A stretch of DNA of 64,000 bases from Deltaproteobacteria bacterium (GTDB lineage Bacteria > Myxococcota_A > Polyangia > JAAYKL01): contig JAKQNG010000296.1 in NCBI GenBank assembly GCA_029565915.1, positions 1 through 64,000 on the forward strand. The letters run 5' to 3'. The translations under genes were made by a program, and so were the position numbers. The notes under the pieces were generated by a model, which was not told the DNA's origin, searched no databases, and saw nothing but the letters and a program-made list of their open reading frames with translations. How positions within the stretch are numbered: the stretch's first letter is position 1; each line of letters starts with the position of its first letter. Shown here one piece after another: positions 45,947 to 55,940 of the stretch.

Positions 45947-47614
45947 CTACGGCTGCGAGGGAATGGAAACCGGCAGCAGATTCAGATGCAGTTCGTTATT
46001 CTGGTTCTGAGACGGCGTGCAACCGTGTTTGTGAAAAATGGTCTTATGCTCTTCGTCATATTCGAAGGGGTGGCGGGTGTAGGGATTGCGAAGGTTCCCG
46101 GGAGATTTCGAAAGGAAGCTTTCAATATCTGCCGGAGGGACTGTTTCAGTAATGTATCTGATTTTCAAGATGACAAGCCGACGTACAATCTCTGCAGTGA
46201 CCACCCTGTGGTAGTACTTCTGCAATGCTGGAAGAGACACTTTCAGCGAAATCACGCCAATGAAATTCTGCGCCGTATCCATAACCCCGAAGTCCAGTTC
46301 GGACATTACGCAATTGCCGTTGTCGTCAAACTCGGCCAGTGGCATCTGGCTGACACTTCCCAATTTTTTGAAGAAGGGGAAACTGAGTTCCGTTGCATGA
46401 TTCGGCTTGAAAAGAATCTGCCTGGCAGGCAACACCGGGTTTTTCAATGCTTTCATTTCTTCAATCACACCGACATGCATGGCGTGGTACAGGGCAGCGA
46501 ATTCCTGCCTGAACGATTTTTTCATCGACAATTCATCAGGCGAAAATGGGCGAAGCAGGTAGTGGAATCCGGAAATATGGGAATGGAACTCCGGGTTATC
46601 CAGAAAGCGGGATAACTGGTAAACGCTCGCTGCCCAGGTGGCTACTGCGATCATTTTCAGCATGAGGGTGTCTGCCATTGACAGCAGACGGCGACTGAAT
46701 CCCAGTTGTCGTTTCAATAGAGCAACTGCCTCTTCGACCTTTCCATCATGCAACAGCGTTTCAGCGTAGAACAACAGAAGTTTGTTGCCGGATATCAGTG
46801 GCGACAGCCGCAGGTCTTCCATTTCAGGAAGCAGCGGAAACGGCGTATGCCAGCGCGAAAACCTCTGGAGAGATAGATACCGTTCGATTGCGTCCTGATT
46901 CTGCTGGAAGAGACTGCGTATTTTTTCCTGTTCTTTCGGGCACAGAAAAGAGGCGCGATTTGTATCGAGGCGATTCAGAAAATCCTGATCTCGTTTTTTG
47001 AAATTCCCGAAAACCGGAAAGTCAGAATCGAAAATCTCAGTCTGGTATGCCTCCAGACCACTCCAATCTCCACGCCGGATGAAATCTCTGGATATTTGGG
47101 ACACTTGAACTCCATATTCCGCATCTCCTGTCGTCGAATCTGTCTGTCCGAATCCCATCACCGCATACAGCATATTGCTCGCGGGTTCCTTATCCTCCGC
47201 TATCTGCATGAAGGATTCAGCATCCCGGGAAAGCGCGCGGTCCGGGAATATCCAGTTCCACCAGGTGGCACAGAAGAATCCAACCATCACCGAGTTCGCA
47301 AGAACACGCAGATATGGCGCTTTCATCCTCTTGCGGATTGCAGCATAGCCGACACCAGCTGCCGCAACAGCGGCAACGGCTGCAATGTAGTTGAGATAAG
47401 GCTGTTGTTCCGCTGTCCTGTTGAGAATGAACAGCGCAAGATAGCCGGTGCCGGACAGAGAAAAGACCGTTACAATTGCACTCTTCATCGAAACGGCATC
47501 CCGGGGCGGCACGAGCCTGGATATGAGTACAACCAACGAAGGACCAACGATGAAGAGCCACGTGACAATCAGTCCGCCGTGCAGTCCCACCGCCATCTCG
47601 AAGGTTTCTGTCAT
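45947..47614 (-). CDS. Hypothetical membrane protein
   Basis: N-terminal TM helices and long soluble C-terminal region; visibly lower GC than its surroundings; ATG at 47614. Confidence 0.65.
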   Translation of the reverse strand: MTETFEMAVGLHGGLIVTWLFIVGPSLVVLISRLVPPRDAVSMKSAIVTVFSLSGTGYLALFILNRTAEQQPYLNYIAAVAAVAAAGVGYAAIRKRMKAPYLRVLANSVMVGFFCATWWNWIFPDRALSRDAESFMQIAEDKEPASNMLYAVMGFGQTDSTTGDAEYGVQVSQISRDFIRRGDWSGLEAYQTEIFDSDFPVFGNFKKRDQDFLNRLDTNRASFLCPKEQEKIRSLFQQNQDAIERYLSLQRFSRWHTPFPLLPEMEDLRLSPLISGNKLLLFYAETLLHDGKVEEAVALLKRQLGFSRRLLSMADTLMLKMIAVATWAASVYQLSRFLDNPEFHSHISGFHYLLRPFSPDELSMKKSFRQEFAALYHAMHVGVIEEMKALKNPVLPARQILFKPNHATELSFPFFKKLGSVSQMPLAEFDDNGNCVMSELDFGVMDTAQNFIGVISLKVSLPALQKYYHRVVTAEIVRRLVILKIRYITETVPPADIESFLSKSPGNLRNPYTRHPFEYDEEHKTIFHKHGCTPSQNQNNELHLNLLPVSIPSQP

Positions 47615-47616
47615 TT

Positions 47617-48741
47617 TCACGCCATGGGTAGACCGGCGAGCCAGGATGCCGCGCGGCGCACTTCGACGCCCTTGTTCGTGGTTTCCGTGCGCAGGTGCTG
47701 CACGAGCTGGGTGGCGGGAAATCCGTACCTGGCAGCGAACGAGATCAGGTTTCGATCCGGTGTCGACTCCGAGGTCTTGCATTCGATGATCCGTTCAATG
47801 GATTTTTTTTTCACGAGCGCGAAGTCCACCTCCGCACCGTCTTTCGTGCGCAGATAGTGAAGCTGGCGGGATTCGCCCCGCTGGTCCTCCTGGTACCAGG
47901 TGTACTTGAGCAGCGACAGGGCCGTGAGGTTTTCAAACCGCGCCCCGCCCGGTGCGTTCACGAGACCGGTGTCGAAGAAATAGATTTTCGGCTCCTTGAG
48001 CAGGGAGCGGGCGATGTTGCGCGACCACGGTGTGATGCGGAAGACGAGGAACAGCGCTTCGAGGATCTGGACGTACTTCGTTACCGTGGTGGGCGAAACG
48101 CCGATATCCCGCGCCATGGACGCAAAGGAGCAGGGCGAGCCGACCCGCTCGCGCAGGAGTTCGAAGGTGAGCTGGAGCGCCTTGAAATCGATCATCCGTT
48201 GAAAATCGAGAACGTCATAGCGGATCATCGCGTCCGCGTACTGGTTGCGCCATCGTTCCGCATCTGTCGCCGTATCGCCGAGCAGCGGCTCGGGAAAGCC
48301 ACCGCGGCTCATCAATCGCTCCAGATCGCCGTCCAGCGGCGTTTTCGCGATTTCCGCCGGGCAGAAGGGCAGCAACCGGTGCCGGAAATACCGTCCGGCC
48401 AGCGACTCCCCACCGCGGGAGAGGACGTCCATCCGTGCGCTGCCGGTGACGAGAATGCGAAGACCCGGCGGGCGCGTGTCGAAGATCCCCTTCAGGTACC
48501 GCTGCCAGTCCTTCATCTTGTGGATTTCGTCGAGAATGAGCAGCCCGGTACCGGGCAGCCAGGCTTCTTTTGCAATGACGTCGCGATCCGCGCGGTTGTC
48601 GTAGTTGAGATAGACAGTGCGCTCGTACCGGGTGCCGATCTCCCTGGCGAGCCAGGTTTTTCCCACCTGCCGCGGACCCACGAGAAAAACCATTTTCTTT
48701 TCGAGATCGCGAAGGAGCGATGCCGTCTGAAGTCGATCCAT
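47617..48741 (-). CDS. AAA+ ATPase of the DUF4143 family
   Basis: VGPRQVGKTWLAREI, LILDEIHKM, LVTGSARMDVLSRGGESLAGR, IYFFDTGLVNAPGG. Confidence 0.9.
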   Translation of the reverse strand: MDRLQTASLLRDLEKKMVFLVGPRQVGKTWLAREIGTRYERTVYLNYDNRADRDVIAKEAWLPGTGLLILDEIHKMKDWQRYLKGIFDTRPPGLRILVTGSARMDVLSRGGESLAGRYFRHRLLPFCPAEIAKTPLDGDLERLMSRGGFPEPLLGDTATDAERWRNQYADAMIRYDVLDFQRMIDFKALQLTFELLRERVGSPCSFASMARDIGVSPTTVTKYVQILEALFLVFRITPWSRNIARSLLKEPKIYFFDTGLVNAPGGARFENLTALSLLKYTWYQEDQRGESRQLHYLRTKDGAEVDFALVKKKSIERIIECKTSESTPDRNLISFAARYGFPATQLVQHLRTETTNKGVEVRRAASWLAGLPMA

Positions 48742-48906
48742 GTCCGACTATTTACCACGCAAATGAAAAATAGTCGCGACTTTTTTCCACTCCAGTATCA
48801 GATTGCCAGCCCGGACGGGCGAGGTCAGATCCGGCCTGTCACCTCTCCTGACCGCTGTCCGTCACGGGAAACCGGGCGGTCGACACAGGAAAAGGGCGAT
48901 CTCCGA

Positions 48907-49815
48907 TTACTCCTGCTTCTGCGGTGGTGTGCTGTCCTTTGCCCAGTGCAGGGTGCGCTGGGGGAACGGGATTTGGATGCCCCGCGCGTCAAAGAGCTGC
49001 TTCAGGCGACGGCGGTATTCACGGCCCACGGCCCACTGCTGGCTGGGCACGGTCTTCAGGCGGGCCTTGATGATCACGGCGCTGTCGCCGAAACCGTCCA
49101 CCCCGAACACCTCCATGGGCTCCAGGATGAAGCTTTTCCACTGATCGTCCGCCCGCAGGGACTCGGCCGCTTCCTTCATTGCCTCGATGACCCGATCCGT
49201 ACTCTCGCGGTAAGCAACAGCGACATCGAACACCATGGCGGACCAGCCCTTGGTCATGTTGGCCAGCGTATTCACCTTGCCGTTCTGGAACACGTGCACG
49301 GTGCCCGACTGGTCCCGCAGCACGATGGTGCGCAGGCCCACCTGCTCCACCAGACCAGAGACGCCGTTCACCACCGCGATATCGCCGGCGCGCACCTGGT
49401 TTTCCATGAGCATGAAGAATCCGGAGATCACGTCACGCACCAGTTCCTGGGCGCCGAACCCGACCGCCAGGCCCGCGATGCCCGCACCGGCGATGAGGGG
49501 CGCAATATCCACGCCCATCCGCCGCAGCAGCAGCATGACCACCATGGCCCAGAGGACCACCCGCAGGGCCGAACGCAGGATGCCCAGCAGTGTCTCCAGC
49601 CGCTTTTCCGATTCCTGGGTTTCAATGGCATCTCCGGTGGGCAGGCGGCCTGCGATGTTCCTGCGGATTCGATCCAGTATCACATCCACCAGCTTGAACC
49701 CCATCAGGCCGATGGCGGCGATGAGCAGAATGGCGGGCAGCGAACTCAAGGACCACGCGATGGTCCGATCGAGCAGGGTTTCCCAGAACTGTGCGGTCAT
49801 CCATTCTTTCATCAT
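48907..49815 (-). CDS. MscS-family mechanosensitive channel
   Basis: AGAGIAGLAVGFGAQELVRDVISGFFMLMENQVRAGD. Confidence 0.94.
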   Translation of the reverse strand: MMKEWMTAQFWETLLDRTIAWSLSSLPAILLIAAIGLMGFKLVDVILDRIRRNIAGRLPTGDAIETQESEKRLETLLGILRSALRVVLWAMVVMLLLRRMGVDIAPLIAGAGIAGLAVGFGAQELVRDVISGFFMLMENQVRAGDIAVVNGVSGLVEQVGLRTIVLRDQSGTVHVFQNGKVNTLANMTKGWSAMVFDVAVAYRESTDRVIEAMKEAAESLRADDQWKSFILEPMEVFGVDGFGDSAVIIKARLKTVPSQQWAVGREYRRRLKQLFDARGIQIPFPQRTLHWAKDSTPPQKQE

Positions 49816-49885
49816 CAGAATTCTCCTCGTGCGCGTTTCACAAAAAAACCATACGGCGGACAGAATGTACAGACAGGAAGAGCGG

Positions 49886-52800
49886 TCAGCGGACAATCAC
49901 CTTGTCCGTTGCGCTGCGGCCGAAGGTCTCCGGCGTATACATTTCTTCTGCCTTCGCGGGGGGCGCGAGAAATTCGCCCGGTGTGGTGGCCTTTGCGACA
50001 TACGTGTATTCCACCACGCCCTCCCACAGGCCGGACGCAAACGCTTCCGCCCGCTCATCGCGCAGGTTCTGGTGCTCGAACCAGTTGCGATGGTAGAACC
50101 ACCCGGGACCGTTGCCGGTCATGGACGGCGCCGCCTCCACCGCCACGTCCGGATTGACCGCTTCAAATCCCGCGGGCAGCGGATCGACAAGAGCCACGTG
50201 ATATCGCCGGACCGTTGTTTCCATGGTTACCCTTACGCGCACGCGGCAGCCCGCCCGGATCAGCCAGCTGCCATCCTTCTGGCGCCGCACGTCCTCGTCG
50301 TCGTCCACGGGTTCATACACCCGCGAAACGGCAAAGCCGTGATCCGAAGCGGGCAGCATCAGATCCGACGGCGAATAGTTGAGTGCAATGCGGTAATACA
50401 TCCGGCCCGCGCCGTCCTTCTGCAGGATGAGTGACTGCATGTCCGTTCCCGCGAGGACCTGTTTCATGGGCACCTGCGCCACCGCCTGATCCGTCGTGCG
50501 ACCGCGGAATGTGTGTTCCGCATAGTTCTTCCCCAGCCACAGCCGCGCCACGAAGTCGGGCGATACCTTTTCAAAAGTTGCAAAATAGCGGTCGAGGGCC
50601 AGCAGGACAAACGCGTTTTCCTGGGTGGACTGCCAGCGTCCCTGCACCTGCCCGGCCAGCAGGCCCCGGACGAGCATGGGAATCAGCTCGTCTGTGGGAG
50701 TCACTTCGATGAGCGCGTGGAGCCAGATACCGTCCACCCGGCGATCCGAATGAAACAGCACGCGCGCGCCATCGGGATAGGCGGTGGTAAAATGGGCCGC
50801 CGACGCCGTCAGGGTGGCGCTGTTGGCCCCGCGCCGCAGAATCTGTTCAGTCAGTCCCGCGTTGTTTTTCACCACCGGCAGCAGCCAGCCCAGGGATTCC
50901 ATGGGCATCTTTTCCACGCCGACGTCGGAAAGCAGCCGCGCGGCGCCGTCCATGTCCGTGTCGCCCATGCGATGGCGCACGTGAAGGGCAAAGGCGCGCA
51001 GGGACTGACGGCTCTCCGCCGAATACTCGCCCGGAATGTGGGAATCGATGTTCTTCAGATACCAGCTGACCCGCGAAAGGGTGTCGTCGCTGACCTTGAA
51101 ACCCTTGTCCTTTGCCGTCTGCAGCGCCATCGCAACATAAATGGACACGTAGGGCCAGGGGCTTTCGTTGGCTCGCCACAATCCGAACCCGTTGTCCCAT
51201 CCCTGCCGCCCCGCCAGTGTGGCAATGGCGCCGTTCACCATGGTTTCCAGTTCCGCCGGCGTCGGCATCCCGGGAACATCGAAGGCGGTCAGCACGTCTT
51301 TCAAGGCCGCGATGGACAGGATTTTCGATGCGAGCTGCTCGCTGCATTCGTAGGGATACTCAACAAGGTACAGGAAGGCGTCCGTCAGAGCCTGCAGCTG
51401 GGTGGATGACGTGGTCACTTCGAGCCCGCCGAACTCCGGATGAACGTCCCCGGGCATCTGCAGGGCCGCCGCCGTGGCGCCCTGATCCACCTGTCCGTAG
51501 GTGGCAAAGGCCTCCGTGGTACCGGGTGTCCATACGGGAATCACCACATTCACCGCATCGGCAAATCCCTCCGTGGCGGCCATGATCTGGACAGTGGCCC
51601 TGCCTGCTTTCTGCGACGCCGCAGGGAAACGGACCTCCAGCCGATCGCCGGCCGGCACCCGCACCCGACGGCCCGGTGCATCGAGGAATGCCTTCTTTGA
51701 CAGCTCCGGCAGCGTCCGTGCAAAGCGCAGGTTGTCCGCACGCACCGCCACGTCCACCCACATGTCCTCTTCGGTCTGGTTCTGCAGCACAACGGGCAGG
51801 AGGAAGCGATCACCGCAGTGGAGGAAGCGGGGCGCAGAGGGCCGCACCATGAGGGGCAGCTTCGCGGTCACGGCGGACTCGGCCCGTCCGAATCGATTCT
51901 TCCCATCGGCGACCACCGCCATGATGCGATAGCGGGTGAGGGAATCGGGCAGGGTCATCTCCACCTGCGCCGTGCCGTCCGCGGCGGTCATCACCCGGGG
52001 TGCGAACAGGGCGAGGGGCGAAAAATTTGATCGAACGGCGACCGGGGTTGTTGCCGCGCTGCCCGTACCAGTGGCATTGGCCAGTGGCAACGCCATCGAG
52101 AGTTCCTGCTTGTCGCGCGCCCCGCCGTTGCGCCCACCGGGGGACGACTTCTGCACGCGCAGGTTGCCGCGAAAACTCCCGTCTCCGTCCGCCCAGTCGC
52201 CGACGCGTTCTACGGTCTGACGGGTCATCTGCGCCTTTGCCGCGGCCAGGGCTGCATCGTCCGCGAGGCGCAACCATGCCCTCGAGTGAACATCCTGCAC
52301 GCCGTCTTCCACGTTCCGGTAAAACGTTTCCACGGGATCCTTCAGGGTATAGCCCGTCAGGGCGAGCACCGCCTCGTCCACCGCGAACACTGTCACCTCG
52401 CCGTCCTTTACCGGACGCCCCGCCGGATCAGTCACCGTCACGTGTACGTCAGTGGTGCTGCCCGGGCGCAGAACCTTCTCTGCGGCGGATACCTCCACTT
52501 CCAGGCGCCGGTGCGTCGCGGGCACTGACAGGGCGATGGTGCCCGATGCCGCGGCGGGTGCACTGTCGCCTCCATCCCTGCCGACAGCGGCGCCCACCAG
52601 ATCCACCTGCAGGGTCACCTGGGGCACGTGGCGTTCGACGATGTTGATGGAAACAATGGTATCGCGGGTCAGGCGCAGCACCCGGCGGTGCAGCAGTCCG
52701 CCCCGGCGCAGAGTCAGTACGCCATCGGAGGGATAAAATGGCGACTGCACCAGTACCTTTGCCACATCCCCGGGTGCCCACTCTTCCTTCTGAGGGACAA

Positions 52801-55800
52801 GGACAACCCGATCCGTTTCCAGCATTCGATCCACCGGCGCGCCGCCGGTCACAAAGAACCGCATTTCGCTGCGATTGGGCCGCCCGGCACGGTCCTTCAC
52901 GGTGGCCGTCGCCACGTAGAGGCCGCCGCGATCCGGCGAAAAGCGGCATTCTGTCAGATATTCCCGACCAAGGGCACAGCGGGCGACTTCGATGGCGTCG
53001 CCGTTCCATCCCCGTCCTTCCACGCGGGTGAGCCGCACTTCTCCCTGTGCTGCCGTCACCCGGTTGCCATCGATGTCCACCACGGCGGTTTCCAGGGCCA
53101 CCTGATCGCCCACCTCGATGAAGTTGCGGCTGAGTCGCAGCCCTGCATACAGCCGCGACGGGTGCACGAGGATCTGCGAGGAACTGCTCCACATCTGGCG
53201 GTTCACGTCCTGCACCGTGGCCCGGGCCGTCACCAGCATGGGCCGCACGGGATCGAGGGAGCGGAACCGGATATCCAGGCCGTGGGTGCCCGTTGCGTCC
53301 GTCGTTCCCGTTTTTTCAACGGTGGCCGACGGCGACGGTGGCGGCTCCCAGCACCGCCAGAAGGGCAGATATGGGCCAAAGTGCCAGTCCGACCAGCCCG
53401 GCGGTGAATAGTCCGCCACCACGGACTGGAGATGCCATGTTACCGGCGCATTCAGAAGAGGCCCGCCGGCATAGTAGGACGCAGCCACAGAAGCGGTGGC
53501 CCGACCGCCGAGGATGTGGACACCCTCGTCAAACCCGGTGCTCACCGCGAATTCGGGGGTGCGGAACTCCGCAATCTGGAAGGCGTGGGTATCCCGTCGC
53601 AGTTGGGTGTCCAGTGTCGGGTCGTCGACCTCCACCTCTACCCGGGCATTCCCCGTGTGGACATCGTCGGGCAGGGCGGTTTTCAGATGGAAGCCGCCAT
53701 TCTCGCTGATGGGTGCGCTGCCTTTTGAAAGGGGATTGCCCCGTGGGTCAGAAACTGTCCAGTTCACGCGTTCGGCCACCTTTGTCTGCGCATCGGGGAC
53801 GTCCCCTTCATCGCCGCGCAGTTTTCGCACGTAGCCCTTGATCCACACGGTTTCGCCGGGCCGGTAGATGCCCCGATCATCGAAGAGATGCACCCCGAAT
53901 CGATTCTGACGCGCAAACGCCTGCCAGCCGCCGGGAACCAGCACCGCGTCGCTTCCCGTTCGAGCCACCAGCACATCCCCTCCAGGGATGCCCGGAAGGG
54001 CCAGTACGCCAAGCCCCTGCGCATCCGAGGTCATTTCCGCCACAGCCGCACCATCGTTCAGAAGTTGAATGCGGGCGCCATCCACCGGCGCGCCGTCCTT
54101 CAGGCGGGTGACAAAGGCAACCAGTTCTTTTCCATCGGCGAAGGCAGACAAGCCCAGCGAAGTTACCTGTATCCAGCAGCTCACTTCCTGGCGATTCCAC
54201 GATTCTTTTGCCTGTACGACGGGTTCCACTTTCAGCACGAAATGACCGGTGCCGTCTTTCAGGTACGGTTGCAGATCGATGGCCACGGGGGTAATGGCAT
54301 CCGGTAATCCGTCGGGACGGACGGTTTTGTCAAACAGGCGGCGGCCCGGCAGCGGCTGGTGGCGGGATTCTTCGTTCCAGCGCTGGTCTGCCCAGTTGCG
54401 CCACGCGGGATAATCGGTGGGCGTCACCGCGTGGAGCGTCACCTTCAGGCTGTTGTGGTTGACCGAATAAACGGTCATTCGCGGCGTTGCCGAAGGAGAC
54501 AGGGTCAGCAGCTCACCTTCGGGACCGAAGAGATTTTTTCCAATGCTGCCGGTTTTGAACTGGACCCGGACCGGTTTGGACAGTTTCTGTCCATGCACAT
54601 CCCGCAGGGAGGCGGGGATCTCCACCTTGTAAGTCGTCCGGCCGTTCTTCAGGCCATCCAGGGATATGGTTTGACCCGACGCGTCGATGACCAGTTCGGC
54701 CACCGGGGGCGTGACAATGATGTTGTCCTTGGAAAAGGATGCAAGGTCGATTTCGTTGGAAAAATCCACCGTCCAGGCAGCGTCCGGCGCGCACGTGTCA
54801 TCAAAGCCGCACTGGTGGTGGGTGACCCGGAACGGACCGAAGGTGGAAAACGAAAACGTCTGCGCCACTCTGGTCCGACCGGGGCCTTCGGCCGAGGGCG
54901 CACCGGCATCCACAAACACCACCACTTCCGTGGCCGCCGGCAGGGGGCGTTCGACCCGGAGCGCCAACCATTGCCCTTCTTGCGCGTGATCCACCAGGGT
55001 GTGCACCGGACTGTTTTCGATTTCCGCTTCTGTGGCCGGCCGCAGGGGAACCTGCTGTCCGCGGAAGCCGAGCTTCACGTAGCGGCCCATGGCCGCCGGA
55101 TCGATGCGCTGGTCGAAGGCGATGAAAATGACCTCGTCCAGACCTCGTCCGTCTCCCGTGGGGTACATCTGTGTCATGGTCGGAGGCGGTGTGGAAAACG
55201 AAAATCGAAATTTCTCCTTCAGCCGCTCGCCGTCGACGCCGGCGATTCCCGCCGGAATGATGGCCTCGTAATCCGTCGCCATGGGAAACCGGTCCGTCGG
55301 TCGAAATGTGATCGTCCGCGTGCCCAGCCACTGCCACTGTCCCGGCGGCTGCGGCGTCAGCTGCACGGGGAGGTTCTGCTCGACCTGTGCCTGGGTGCCC
55401 ACGGCCACCATGGGTTGCGAAAAGGTCACGCGCAGGTCCGGCGCCTCGTTCACACGGTCCCGGGGGGCCGCCTGTACAACGGTGAGGGGACCATTTGTTG
55501 CGGACGGCGGCGGACGGCGGATTGTCGACACCGACAGTTCCACCCGTTGGCCGGGAGCAGGCGGTCGGCGGGACGATTCCCGCATGGCCCATGGCGCTTG
55601 CGCGGTTTCGGGGAGCGTCGTCGCCGCGCGGTCCAGCAGAGCCCGGGATGCTTCGTCTGAGAGCCACTCGCCTTCTTCCACGCGATCAGTCGCGATGGAT
55701 GGCGGGCCGCTCCATGAAGTCACGTCCATGACCAGGCCCGCGCCTTCCTCTCCTTCTTCAAATTCGGCGACCTCTGGCACCGGCGCTTCCACTGCCGGAG

Positions 55801-55909
55801 ATGCGGTCACCACCTGCTGAGAAGGAGCGGCTGTGCCACCCCCGCAGTTATTCAGAACCGGAAGGGTCGCCATGGCGACGACCATCCACACAGCATTGCG
55901 ACAGGTCAT
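49886..55909 (-). CDS. Bacterial alpha-2-macroglobulin family lipoprotein with thioester
   Basis: Lipobox LNNCGG; MG-like domains; EYPYECSEQLASKIL (CXEQ thioester) ; start 55909. Confidence 0.93.
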   Translation of the reverse strand: MTCRNAVWMVVAMATLPVLNNCGGGTAAPSQQVVTASPAVEAPVPEVAEFEEGEEGAGLVMDVTSWSGPPSIATDRVEEGEWLSDEASRALLDRAATTLPETAQAPWAMRESSRRPPAPGQRVELSVSTIRRPPPSATNGPLTVVQAAPRDRVNEAPDLRVTFSQPMVAVGTQAQVEQNLPVQLTPQPPGQWQWLGTRTITFRPTDRFPMATDYEAIIPAGIAGVDGERLKEKFRFSFSTPPPTMTQMYPTGDGRGLDEVIFIAFDQRIDPAAMGRYVKLGFRGQQVPLRPATEAEIENSPVHTLVDHAQEGQWLALRVERPLPAATEVVVFVDAGAPSAEGPGRTRVAQTFSFSTFGPFRVTHHQCGFDDTCAPDAAWTVDFSNEIDLASFSKDNIIVTPPVAELVIDASGQTISLDGLKNGRTTYKVEIPASLRDVHGQKLSKPVRVQFKTGSIGKNLFGPEGELLTLSPSATPRMTVYSVNHNSLKVTLHAVTPTDYPAWRNWADQRWNEESRHQPLPGRRLFDKTVRPDGLPDAITPVAIDLQPYLKDGTGHFVLKVEPVVQAKESWNRQEVSCWIQVTSLGLSAFADGKELVAFVTRLKDGAPVDGARIQLLNDGAAVAEMTSDAQGLGVLALPGIPGGDVLVARTGSDAVLVPGGWQAFARQNRFGVHLFDDRGIYRPGETVWIKGYVRKLRGDEGDVPDAQTKVAERVNWTVSDPRGNPLSKGSAPISENGGFHLKTALPDDVHTGNARVEVEVDDPTLDTQLRRDTHAFQIAEFRTPEFAVSTGFDEGVHILGGRATASVAASYYAGGPLLNAPVTWHLQSVVADYSPPGWSDWHFGPYLPFWRCWEPPPSPSATVEKTGTTDATGTHGLDIRFRSLDPVRPMLVTARATVQDVNRQMWSSSSQILVHPSRLYAGLRLSRNFIEVGDQVALETAVVDIDGNRVTAAQGEVRLTRVEGRGWNGDAIEVARCALGREYLTECRFSPDRGGLYVATATVKDRAGRPNRSEMRFFVTGGAPVDRMLETDRVVLVPQKEEWAPGDVAKVLVQSPFYPSDGVLTLRRGGLLHRRVLRLTRDTIVSINIVERHVPQVTLQVDLVGAAVGRDGGDSAPAAASGTIALSVPATHRRLEVEVSAAEKVLRPGSTTDVHVTVTDPAGRPVKDGEVTVFAVDEAVLALTGYTLKDPVETFYRNVEDGVQDVHSRAWLRLADDAALAAAKAQMTRQTVERVGDWADGDGSFRGNLRVQKSSPGGRNGGARDKQELSMALPLANATGTGSAATTPVAVRSNFSPLALFAPRVMTAADGTAQVEMTLPDSLTRYRIMAVVADGKNRFGRAESAVTAKLPLMVRPSAPRFLHCGDRFLLPVVLQNQTEEDMWVDVAVRADNLRFARTLPELSKKAFLDAPGRRVRVPAGDRLEVRFPAASQKAGRATVQIMAATEGFADAVNVVIPVWTPGTTEAFATYGQVDQGATAAALQMPGDVHPEFGGLEVTTSSTQLQALTDAFLYLVEYPYECSEQLASKILSIAALKDVLTAFDVPGMPTPAELETMVNGAIATLAGRQGWDNGFGLWRANESPWPYVSIYVAMALQTAKDKGFKVSDDTLSRVSWYLKNIDSHIPGEYSAESRQSLRAFALHVRHRMGDTDMDGAARLLSDVGVEKMPMESLGWLLPVVKNNAGLTEQILRRGANSATLTASAAHFTTAYPDGARVLFHSDRRVDGIWLHALIEVTPTDELIPMLVRGLLAGQVQGRWQSTQENAFVLLALDRYFATFEKVSPDFVARLWLGKNYAEHTFRGRTTDQAVAQVPMKQVLAGTDMQSLILQKDGAGRMYYRIALNYSPSDLMLPASDHGFAVSRVYEPVDDDEDVRRQKDGSWLIRAGCRVRVRVTMETTVRRYHVALVDPLPAGFEAVNPDVAVEAAPSMTGNGPGWFYHRNWFEHQNLRDERAEAFASGLWEGVVEYTYVAKATTPGEFLAPPAKAEEMYTPETFGRSATDKVIVR

Positions 55910-55940
55910 GGATGCTTCTCTTTCTTCTGGGTGCGTTTCG

